Under the pieces are notes generated by a model that made no database searches, was not told the DNA's origin, and worked only from the letters and a program-made list of their open reading frames with translations. A stretch of DNA of 20,892 nt from Basidiobolus meristosporus CBS 931.73. Lineage: Eukaryota; Basidiobolomycota; Basidiobolomycetes; Basidiobolales; Basidiobolaceae. The first letter of the stretch is position 1. Each line of letters starts with the position of its first letter. Of this stretch, positions 8,543-16,392 are shown one piece after another. The stretch lies in the NCBI GenBank assembly GCA_002104905.1, contig MCFE01000996.1, positions 1-20,892 of the forward strand, in the 5' to 3' direction. Made by a program: the position numbers and the translations under genes.

Positions 8543-9244
8543 TCACACTGTGATAGGTTCTTCCGTGGACTTTATTTTTGGGGACTGTTGCTGTGCTTCA
8601 AAGTCTGTATGGTGTTCCTCTGCTGTTACATCAGGAAATAGCTCAATTCTTGGCTGTGAAATTGAGCTACTTAAGTTCCTTCTTTGCAGCAAAGATGCTG
8701 CTTTGTCTACCTGGGATATTGATTGCTCTATGCATATTATCCACTCATCCTGTTTCTGGAGTATTTCCTGATTTCTCTGGGCCATTGCATCTATCCTATC
8801 AGCCACTGCACCTAGTAGCTTCATTAATTCTTTGGTATGAGCTGACAACATACCTGCTAATATGGGTGGTGGTGCTGTTATCAGGGCCACTTGCTGATCT
8901 TCAACCAAGTGTACTGTGTTTGCTGCATTCTCATCTGCCTGAGCATAACAATCAGCTTGTGGCTCCACAGAGGTTCTCAATTGCCTACTTGATTGAGAAC
9001 CTGAGGAGTCTACATTATTACTGTTAATGGGCACACTGTCCACAGGGCCTTTTTTGGATGTAGCCCCACTTGTTGCACTGAATGTCAAAGCAAGCTGTTG
9101 TCCAACCATTCTTCTGTTGCCATCAGTGGAGGGGTTTGGTTTAGAACCAGACAACTTTGCTTTATTTTTTTGGCGGCATATATATAGAAGTGAGTTAAGC
9201 CAAAGGGGAAGTAGTGTTACATATATGTGTGTATGTGGTGCCAC
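8543..9244 (-). CDS. Coiled-coil accessory ORF of a two-gene Tnp2 transposon, C-terminally truncated
   Basis: A 233-residue open frame starts at an ATG only about 95 bp from, and divergent to, the Tnp2 transposase. The first 25 residues are hydrophobic and odd. Conserved sequence starts near RQKNKAKLSG (residue 24), so the true start or an intron there is uncertain. Residues about 130-190 (MLSAHTKELMKLLGAVADRI then DAMAQRNQEILQKQDEW) form a probable coiled coil. The rest is Ser/Thr/Gln-rich and hydrophilic. The stop at 8545-8543 aligns with a Trp codon in the second copy near 3760. Past it the same frame continues VDNVVFIPKPANQNTL to 8408, so about 44 residues have been lost. I do not recognise the family. 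A DNA-binding or regulatory partner of the transposase, as TnpA is in En/Spm, is an inference from position only. Confidence 0.6.
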   Translation of the reverse strand: MAPHTHIYVTLLPLWLNSLLYICRQKNKAKLSGSKPNPSTDGNRRMVGQQLALTFSATSGATSKKGPVDSVPINSNNVDSSGSQSSRQLRTSVEPQADCYAQADENAANTVHLVEDQQVALITAPPPILAGMLSAHTKELMKLLGAVADRIDAMAQRNQEILQKQDEWIICIEQSISQVDKAASLLQRRNLSSSISQPRIELFPDVTAEEHHTDFEAQQQSPKIKSTEEPITV

Positions 9245-9338
9245 AACTTTATTTATAATGCTTACTATTGCAGGTCATCATTGAATCTTACATTCATGTA
9301 GGTGCAATGTCTCAAGTACAAGACTGTCTCAAGTTCAC

Positions 9339-12095
9339 ATGAGTATTGACCAAAAGGTGATACAATGGCATCATGTTGTTGAAGGTCAAACTGTTTGCCC
9401 TATGGACAAAACTGCTTTGACTTAATGCTGTAAGAGAAGAGAAACAAGACCATGTTGCTATTGTGGCAAGCCTCTCAGCAATAAGGCATGCAGACAGCAT
9501 AGGAAGTATTACAAGGATCATGGCCAGTGTTTTGCCACCCAAGTCATATTTGACCATTCATCATGCACTACTGAATCAGCATTATCTTGCCAGCCAGTTA
9601 GTACTTCTATATTGGCACCTGGCCATCTTTGTCACCTTGCGCAAACTGAGTCAGGTGAATTTGTGATGCCTTTAGGCTCACCTCAGCCATCTGAATATGG
9701 TATGCAGAGTGATAGCTCTGACAAAGAAGGTTTGCTGATGGATTTTGAGCCTATTTCCCCTAACAACAGTACCATGTATGCGCCTGGTCAAATCCCTATA
9801 TGCAATGAGACAGCACCCATTGAAACAAATGCCAAGGATACTTTATGAAGCCAAGTGAGCCCAGCAATCCATCTACTGGTGAATGATGTAATGTTGTGGC
9901 TAGAGAAGTGGTGCATTTCCACTAATATCAGTAATGGGGGCTTTGAGGATTTATTACAACTTCTTGCTAAAATCATACCAAGATGCAACTAACCATGTAC
10001 ATGGTACAAGTGGACAACTGTCATGTGGCTGGCAACATATGATCCAGAAACTGTCCTGATTCCAGCATGTGTTAACAATTGCATGGCATTCACATCTAAA
10101 TATGCTATCATTGCCACATGTCCAAATTGCCAGGAATCCACCACCATCAAGGGAAAATACTGTACACACTCCGGATATATTCAGGCCTTACCCCATTGGA
10201 GGAAGCAGATGCAGTCCAACAAATATTGCAAAGCTATACAGTACTGCAATCAGTATCAATCAAGTGCAAGCATATCCAATATACTGGATGGCAAACATTA
10301 CAAAGAGCTAAGAAGCAAGGGCTACTTTGAAGTTATGTATGACCATGCATTTGCTTTAGCACTTGATGGATTCTCATTAAATAAGTACTCTACCAGCAAA
10401 TCCTGCTAGCCACTGATTCTCATCAATCTGAATCTGCTGCCCATCTTATGGTATCAGAACAATAATCTGCTGGTAGTCTCACTGGTATCTGGGCCTAAAT
10501 CACTATCCAACCTGGATAGCTACCTGTTTCCATTACTGGATGAATTTTGTATGCTTTCCAGTAGGATAATGGTAAATGGCCATCATGTAAAAGTGCATAT
10601 TATTATCTGCATTGGAGATACCCCAGCCATCAGCAAGATAGCAGGTTTTTCCAGGCACAATGGACAGTATTGCTGTCAAATGTGTGAGATCCTGGGGATT
10701 TACTCCATAACTCACACACATTATTATTAACCTAACACCAGCACTAAGAACATCATCTTTCCACAGAGAGAATGTACAGAAGTAAACATGTAATTGCTGC
10801 AAAATTGGCAAGCTATAAGCCATTGGTTGGAATATGGAATCAATTGGAAACCAGAGATACTTAAGATAGAGGGTATCTGTAGGAGCAAAAGCTTTCCACT
10901 GGGAGCAATGCATTTGCATTTCAACAATATCCCTATACTGATGACCAAGTTGTCCATGTGGCATTTCAAGCTAAATGAGCCCTTTGATATACCGGAGAAA
11001 TTTGAAAGAATTGGTAAGATATTACAGAGTATTTGCTACCCTAAGTACTTCTCATGGGTGCCAATTAATATTCATATACATATGCAACAATACAAATGCA
11101 AAGACTGGATGAACTGGATATGTATTTGTTTAAGTGGTGATCTGAAGCCATTCCTACCAAGAGTACATTGGAAGCATTGGGAGCCATATGTAGACATTGT
11201 AGGAATATTTATCTAGAGGTGGATCACCAATGCCAATGTGACACATCTACAGCTGTTGTGTGAGGAGTTTGTGACAGGATTTGAGCGGCTATACTACAAA
11301 CATAAAGCTGAACACATAGATCTCTGCTGCTACTGTATCCATTCTCTACTCCATCTTGCATGGTGTGTGGAGAATATTGGGCCTTGCTTCACCTTTTGGG
11401 AGTTTCCTATGTAGTGGATGTGTGGGGAGATAGGAAGACAGGTCAAGTTGCAGGTACTACCATATCCCAATCTTATCAAGAATATTACCTTCAAGTCCAT
11501 CATGGATGTGATGAGTTGGCACATGGAGGACAGCCAGAAAAAGTTGGAAGATGCTGAGGACAAATGTGCTCATGGAGTCACCTATGCCTATGGCATTAAG
11601 AAGCTAAGCAGCCCCAATGCAAGAGTAATCAATTAAGTAATGCAAAGTTAGGTTGGGTGCAACAAGCAACTAATTTTTGTTAGGAAAACCCCACCAAGGT
11701 ATGCTGGATTTCTCATGGTCACAAGCCACCTTTAAACCATTCAATATGGAATTCACACAAACAAAAGCCAGAGCACACCTATAAGGGGGACTAGAATCCA
11801 GCAGGGAGAAGGAATATATTGGCTAAATACCGAGAAGTTCTTTGCGGATATTCAGGAGGTATTCATGGCAGAAGTGGCAACAACCAGGCATATGTTTGCA
11901 AGATGTATATGTTACCAGCAGTACAAGGTGTATGGTAATGTTGCAAGTATCACACTAAAAAGCCATAAAGTTGATGTGATAGAAGTATGTCAATTGCGGC
12001 AGGTGTGTGCATTTGTAGAGGTTGGTAAGCAGGAGGCCATAGTTTTTTTTGATTTGGTAAATTGGTACAGTAGCATTATACAGAGCCAGTGGTAG
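9339..12095 (+). pseudogene. Tnp2-type (CACTA/EnSpm-like) transposase, riddled with stop codons
   Basis: One reading frame runs from an ATG at 9339 to 12095 and is interrupted only by stops: TAA 9423, TGA 9846, TAA 9990, TAG 10407, TAA 10728, TAA 10791, TAG 11214, TAG 11412, TAA 11634, TAG 11649 and TAA near 11733. I found no frameshift. The N-terminus has a Cys/His cluster, PCCYCGKPLSNKACRQHRKY, a likely zinc finger, then an acidic linker and HLLVNDVMLWLEKW. The Tnp2 core follows: ALALDGFSLNKY; PLILINLNLLPILWY; SLVSGPKSLSNLDSYLFPLL; ICIGDTPAISKIAGFSRHNG with CCQMCEI; then FPLGAMHLHFNNIP; and WHMEDSQKKLEDAEDKCAHG near 11511-11570. The order matches the Tnp2 family (PF02992), whose catalytic Asp lies in the GDxPA block. 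It is inactive as it stands. Its divergent partner is the ORF at 8543-9244. Confidence 0.88.
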
Positions 12096-12460
12096 GCCAT
12101 CATACTACCAATATAATGCCATCAGAGTCTTGCTGTGAGGCCGTCAAAATACTGTCAAGTTTCTTGCCATTTAAGGCAATTGGATGTTCTGGCCAACTGG
12201 ATCCACTTAAAATAGTTATAGGGTGCTAAAAGACTGCAACAATACCATGCAAATATTGTCACAGCACCAATAGAATATTGTCAAGTTTTTTCCCTTTATT
12301 TGGTTGTAAAATTAGCAAAACACCATCATGATCCCATCATAAGATTGTTAGGAGGGTCACTAATTCCAAGCTGCTGGTATTATGATGGTCTCTCAACAGG
12401 ATCCTGACAGCTGATCTGGATTGGATCCACCTGTGGGACCAAATTATTTTTCATAGGGTT
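12096..12460. mobile_element. 3' non-coding end of the Tnp2 element with subterminal-like repeats
   Basis: Just past the transposase frame, TACTGTCAAGTTTCTTGCC (about 12150), TATTGTCACAGCACC (about 12254) and TATTGTCAAGTTTTTTCC (about 12278) repeat the same word. Similar words recur at 14110-14245. Short repeated words near the ends are typical of CACTA elements, where transposase or a partner binds. I cannot identify the terminal inverted repeat. The segment ends at TTTTTCATAGGGTT, where the copia relic starts. Confidence 0.4.
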
Positions 12461-12462
12461 TA

Positions 12463-12669
12463 TTTCAAGATAATCAAGGATGTATACAATTAGGTAGAAA
12501 TCCAACTTCTCATGCTAGAACTAAGCTCATAGCTATTAGACATCATTTCATACATGAAGCTATAGAGAATAACTGAGCTAACTTAGCCTACAATCCTACA
12601 GATGAAATGATTGCAGACATATTTACCAAACCATTGACTAGAGACAAGTTTGAATATCTTGGGCCATAA
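12463..12669 (+). pseudogene. Copia RNase H C-terminal fragment
   Basis: The frame from 12463 reads DNQGCIQLGRNPTSHARTKL, then AIRHHFIHEAIENN, a TGA (12574-12576), ANLAYNPTDEMIADIFTKPL and TRDKFEYLGP before TAA TAA. It is the conserved end of the Ty1/copia RNase H domain (DNQGCI, HARTKHIDIRYHFI and DxxTKPL in the family). Everything 5' of it is missing, so the element is truncated at about 12461. It is followed at the usual distance by a purine tract and an LTR. This copia family differs from the one at the left edge because the LTRs are unrelated. Confidence 0.88.
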
Positions 12670-12690
12670 TAAGGACTAGTCAGTATAAGT

Positions 12691-12707
12691 ATCAAGTTGA
12701 GTGGGAG
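12691..12707 (+). other. Polypurine tract of the second copia element
   Basis: AAGTTGAGTGGGAG lies directly before the TGTTGTAAATA LTR start, the standard site for plus-strand priming in copia elements. Confidence 0.65.
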
Positions 12708-13056
12708 TGTTGTAAATATTTGTAATTCCACCTAAATATTCATCTAACTTAGTCACTTAGATCATTACCTTCAGATCTCAGAGCATACTGACTAAAATCC
12801 TTGTTGGGATTTACTTAGAATATTATTACCAAAATATTAGGTACCCAGAACATGAGTATTCTCAAAGTTGCTCAAGCAGCCCCAAACCTTGTACACATGG
12901 TCTTGGGACCCTCCTAAACCTACTCTACATGTCTGTTATGCCAAGAGCATGTAAAACTATAAATACTACTTTTACATTCAATACATCATTAGGTGAAGAC
13001 CACATAATCTACTTGTACTCCCAATCACTTCCAATATCTCCAAGACTCTTAAAACA
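12708..13056 (+). repeat. 3' LTR of the second copia family (349 bp)
   Basis: Starts TGTTGTAAATATTTG after a polypurine tract and ends CTCTTAAAACA. Its boundaries are confirmed by the inverted solo copy at 13748-14096, which has the same length and aligns throughout. It contains CTATAAATAC (about 12958), a TATA box, shortly before TTCAATACATCA. The flank after it, TGACG, cannot be tested for duplication because the 5' end is gone. Confidence 0.85.
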
Positions 13057-13061
13057 TGACG

Positions 13062-13170
13062 GTCTTTGCACAGTGTCCTGATGGGATCAATACTACTTAG
13101 TCATGGGACCTTAAATTTGTGATGGCCTTTTGATGGGATCATCACAATAATTTTCATAGGGCCAGTAATT
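13062..13170 (+). repeat. Dispersed repeat module ending TTTTCATAGGG, copy 1
   Basis: Aligns with 14163-14270: CACAGTGTCCTGATGGGATC here against CACAGTATTCTGACAACATC there, then GGGATCATCACAATAATTTT against AGGATCATCAAG plus a T run, each ending TCATAGGG. A third, more diverged version ends at 12460 (TTTTTCATAGGGTT). These are probably the terminal parts of a DNA transposon, perhaps the Tnp2 element. Confidence 0.5.
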
Positions 13171-13216
13171 CAAGTAGCAGGCATTCTAGGGAGTGTTAGC
13201 CTGTGGCTTATTACAG

Positions 13217-13522
13217 GTTGTGAGAGTCTTGGAGATTTCCAAATGGACCAAGAGAACAAGTAGACAATGTAGCTTTTGCTTAATGATTAGTTGTATGTAA
13301 AGTAGCATCAAAACTTTTACCTGCTGCTGGCAAAACAAACACTTGGCATATGCTTAGCAAGGCTCCAAGAAGATGTGTACAAGGTTGAAGTTATATGGAC
13401 AACTTCAGGTTTTTAAGTAAATCCCAGCAAGCAACTTAATTAGGATTCTTTTAGATTTGTAGGTAATGATCCAAGTGGCTAAGTTAGGTGAATATTTAGG
13501 GGTAATTACAAAACTTATGACA
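13217..13522 (-). repeat. Decayed LTR of the second copia family
   Basis: Reverse-complement match to the 349-bp LTR with more changes and small deletions. On the plus strand it runs from TTGTGAGAGTCTTGGAGATT to CTAAGTTAGGTGAATATTTA then TTATGACA. The ends are less exact than in the other two copies and no target duplication is visible. It is the oldest of the three. Confidence 0.7.
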
Positions 13523-13742
13523 GTATATGCTAGTTCTATGAAGGATTGATTTACATCTGAAGACCAAACAGATATAAGCCAATCTGTATGCCTGAAAACT
13601 AAGAGCACCAGTAGAGTCAGTAAGTAAGATATTTGAAAAGATGTAATAGCAACACAATGTACACTGATGTAGGAGATGATTGAGTGTTGGTAATCAGAAA
13701 GTGCAAGAAATAGGAGAGAACCAAGCAAAAGCAATCTAGGAC
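13523..13742. other. Short spacer between two LTR copies
   Basis: No gene or known repeat is apparent. It ends in the target sequence of the solo LTR that follows. A 194-codon minus-strand ORF spanning 13405-13989 is mostly LTR sequence and is not a gene. Confidence 0.4.
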
Positions 13743-14101
13743 CTATTTGTTGAAAGAGTGTTGGATATATAGGAAGTGATTGAGAAAACAAGTAGATTTT
13801 GTGGTTTTCACTTAATGATTTATTGAATGTAAAAGTAGTATTTATACTGTTACATGTTCTTGGCATTACAAACATGTAGAATAGGCTAAGGAAGGTCCCA
13901 AGAACATGTGTGCAAAGTTTGGGGCTGTTTGGACAACTTATCTGATTTTCATATTCTGGGTACCTGGTATTTTGGTGAAAATATTCCAAGTAAATCTTGA
14001 CAAGGAATTTGGCCAGTATTCTCTAGGATTTGAAGGTAGTGATCTAAGTGACTAAGTTAGGTGAATATTTAGGTGGAATTACAAGTTTTTACGACACTAT
14101 T
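13743..14101 (-). mobile_element. Solo copia LTR with perfect 5-bp target duplication
   Basis: The 349-bp LTR at 13748-14096 (minus strand: TGTCGTAAAAAC … CTCTTTCAACA) is bounded on both sides by CTATT (13743-13747 and 14097-14101). The intact duplication shows that one full element inserted here and was later reduced to one LTR by recombination between its two LTRs. TATA and polyadenylation-type motifs are shared with the copy at 12708-13056. Confidence 0.92.
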
Positions 14102-14590
14102 GAGGTGCTATATCTTGACCAAGTTTTTTGTGAAATCTGAGGTGCTGTTTTCTTCTAATAGTGTCTACACAGTATTCTGACAACATCAATACCTTTTGGT
14201 CCTAGGATTTGAATTTTGGTACAGTCTTTTGACAGGATCATCAAGTTTTTTTTCATAGGGTTTGTGGTTACATGCCATTATTTGTTCTAACAGAAAATAT
14301 TCCACAAATGAGTAGCATATCAAATAGAGATTTGAAGCATGGAAGTATTTTATGGGCTTAGCTAGCTGTTTGGTACTACACAATAGGCTTACTTCATACT
14401 GGTATTGAGTGATCTGGGCACTTGTTAATCTTTTTCTTGTTTCCATAGTTGTTTGGACTACATTGAAGAGATTGAATAATTAGCACTGACAAAGTCCCAA
14501 TGGATTTCAGAGAAATTGGCTTTGGGGGAGTATTGACCATGAGCTGGACAATTCCGATTGTATAATATCTACTTTTTGGCTGATTAGGTG
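14102..14590. other. Right edge of the transposon island
   Basis: Contains the second copy of the TTTTCATAGGG module (about 14163-14270) and TCTTGACCAAGTTTTTTGTG, related to the words at 12150-12290. No gene is supported. CpG is nearly absent up to about 14,548 and common from 14,611 on, so the boundary of the island lies near 14,590. Confidence 0.5.
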
Positions 14591-15254
14591 AGTTTGAAAT
14601 ATATAAGCCGCGCGTAAAGCTTCGAATACAAATGATATCGATATATCAGTGAAAGAGCCTGAAAGCTTAGTAACATTAGAATAAGTTGAACCAGGATCTC
14701 TACCAATTCAACAGATTAGTAATACTCTGGCAACATTTGAGCATGGAATATCACACTACACTAATAATTCCAATGCAATCGGGTAAAAAGATCAAAAGCA
14801 TATTCCAAATTAACACTATGTCAGATATAGTAGACAGTATAGGGTTCTGGACGACGCTGTATTGGGTTCAGATTCTCACAGTCATTCCAACCGTGGAACA
14901 AGGATGCTCAAAGCAAGGGAATTCCGGGCTGTTCATAAGGCATATTACTCTATTGCGGGTCGCTGGGCTGGTGGACTGGAATGACGTTCTGGAACAATTC
15001 CGCGAATGCCACTGATGGAAATTTGGATAAATGACCATAACTAGAAAAGAAATTATGGGTAAATGATCCTGAGAAATTATGGGTAAAGGAGCGCAGGAAA
15101 AATGGATTAATATAACCGCCAACTGAGAACAGTAACATTGTGCGGCACAAGTGGTCTAGCTGATCATCTGTGGTACGATCACTAATAAAGAAATATTGTG
15201 AATGATGGCAAGAGCTCAAGCGGTATATTTCTGAAACAGCGACTGGAGTATTTA
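14591..15254. other. Upstream intergenic region of the uridine phosphorylase gene
   Basis: Normal CpG content, no supportable gene. A short direct repeat, GAAATTATGGGTAAA, occurs twice near 15,050-15,086. I do not see a clear TATA box at a fitting distance. The promoter of the next gene must lie here. Confidence 0.4.
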
Positions 15255-15332
15255 ATGGTTGTCTCAACACAGTTGCCTTGTAATCAATTCAGCTTCACTC
15301 CTAAACAGCCTATACAATATGGTCTTTGCTAA
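15255..15332 (+). promoter_or_regulatory. Possible upstream ORF overlapping the uridine phosphorylase start
   Basis: An ATG at 15255 opens a 25-codon frame that ends at TAA 15330-15332, beyond the main ATG at 15319 and in another frame. Its start context is poor (T at -3). If the mRNA begins upstream of it, it would reduce initiation at the main start. It may lie outside the transcript or in a 5' UTR intron. Confidence 0.3.
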
Positions 15333-16230
15333 CGCCAACTTCCCAACCTCTCCCGATGGTCGCACCTACCATGTGGAATTGAAGCGAGGCGAGGCCGCCA
15401 ACCGCATCATTACTGTCGGCGATCCAGCCCGTGCCAAGAGACTTGCCAAATTCCTTGATCCCGAACCAGCAGTGTTCGAGTTGAGCTCCCATAGAGGCTT
15501 CTACACTGCAACTGGTCGTTACAAGGGTGTTCCGGTTAGTATCATTGCCATTGGAATGGGCATCCCAATGATGGACTTCTTTGTACGTGAAGTACGCGCT
15601 GTCGTAGACGGTCCCATGTGCATCATCCGTCTTGGCTCCTGTGGATCTTTGAACGGGGCTAAGCCTGGAGAGTTTATGGTCCCCACCAGCTCTGTTGCTC
15701 TTACCCGCAACTACAATTATTTTGCACCAGGCTCCAAATGTCCCAAGCCCTACGACATCACTGAGGAATTCCCTGCCGATCCGGAGCTCTCTAAGCTTCT
15801 AACTGCTGAATTGGCTCAGGTATTTGGACAAGAAAAGGTCCATAGCGGAGTTAATATTACTGCAGATTCGTTCTACTCCTCTCAAGGGCGAGTGGATGAG
15901 AATTTCACCGACGCCAACGAGGATCTATTCGAGGTCATTCATAAAGAGCTTCCGTCAGCTGTATCACTAGAAATGGAAACCTTCATGCTTTATCATCTTG
16001 CACACTGCACCACATCAGCACCCCTGATGGAGAAGAAGCACAACCAAAGCATCCATTGTGGAGCTTCAATGATGGTATTCGCTGATCGGGTGACGAATCA
16101 ATTTATCGACCACTCCATTGTCCCTGGTCTCGAAGAGAAGGCAGGGAGAGCGGTACTAGAGACTCTAATCAAGTGGAGCCCAGATGAGATGGTTCATGAA
16201 GAGCACGGCAGTGTTTGGGCAACCGATTAG
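15319..16230 (+). CDS. Uridine phosphorylase
   Basis: Encodes 303 residues, intronless. The enzyme cleaves uridine with phosphate to uracil and ribose-1-phosphate in pyrimidine salvage and is cytosolic. It belongs to nucleoside phosphorylase family I. Visible motifs are VGDPARAKRLAKFL (residues 33-46, phosphate loop with Gly34-Asp35), IRLGSCGSL (103-111, with phosphate-binding Arg104), ADSFYSSQGR (182-191) and SLEMETF (216-222, the Glu-Met-Glu ribose site). Gln189 and Arg191 match the FYPGQER pair of E. coli Udp that binds the uracil ring, which favours uridine over purine substrates. The length is near human UPP1 (310) and above E. coli Udp (253). I chose ATG 15319 because it has A at -3 and G at +4 and the conserved sequence begins soon after. 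The frame is open further 5' but has no ATG there. The gene converges on the acidic repeat gene, with 162 bp between the two stops. Confidence 0.95.
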   Translation: MVFANANFPTSPDGRTYHVELKRGEAANRIITVGDPARAKRLAKFLDPEPAVFELSSHRGFYTATGRYKGVPVSIIAIGMGIPMMDFFVREVRAVVDGPMCIIRLGSCGSLNGAKPGEFMVPTSSVALTRNYNYFAPGSKCPKPYDITEEFPADPELSKLLTAELAQVFGQEKVHSGVNITADSFYSSQGRVDENFTDANEDLFEVIHKELPSAVSLEMETFMLYHLAHCTTSAPLMEKKHNQSIHCGASMMVFADRVTNQFIDHSIVPGLEEKAGRAVLETLIKWSPDEMVHEEHGSVWATD

Positions 16231-16259
16231 ATAGAAACCATCATCATGTACTTAATGTT

Positions 16260-16265
16260 AATAAA
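16260..16265 (+). terminator. Polyadenylation signal of the uridine phosphorylase gene
   Basis: AATAAA lies 30 bp after the stop codon, at a normal distance for 3' end formation. Confidence 0.6.
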
Positions 16266-16291
16266 TATCCGCATTCTCCAGTGAACAGAAT

Positions 16292-16297
16292 TTTATT
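16292..16297 (-). terminator. Polyadenylation signal of the acidic repeat gene
   Basis: AATAAA on the minus strand, about 96 bp beyond the stop of the convergent gene. The two convergent 3' ends would therefore lie close together or overlap. Confidence 0.5.
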
Positions 16298-16392
16298 TCT
16301 CACGTAAAAGTGATGTTATTTGGTTGATGGATAGCATAGAATTGTATAGAAACCAGCATATACATCTATCATTGTTTGGAGCATGCGAATAC

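Noticed and set aside
8578-9284. Plus-strand ORFs of 149 and 85 codons
   Set aside because: They are antisense to the coiled-coil ORF, whose frame is supported by conservation in the second copy.
10533-10969. Minus-strand ORFs of 143 and 80 codons
   Set aside because: Antisense to the Tnp2 core, whose plus-strand blocks (IGDTPA, HNGQYCCQMCE) are recognisable.
13405-13989. 194-codon minus-strand ORF
   Set aside because: It lies across two inverted LTR copies and the spacer between them. Its sequence is explained by LTR DNA and shows no protein motif.
14686-15015. 109-codon ORF upstream of the uridine phosphorylase
   Set aside because: No motif, no splice or regulatory context, and overlapping ORFs of similar size occur on the other strand.
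15259-15318. N-terminal extension of uridine phosphorylase
   Set aside because: The extra 20 codons begin at TTG, not ATG, and have no family similarity. The ATG at 15319 has a good context.
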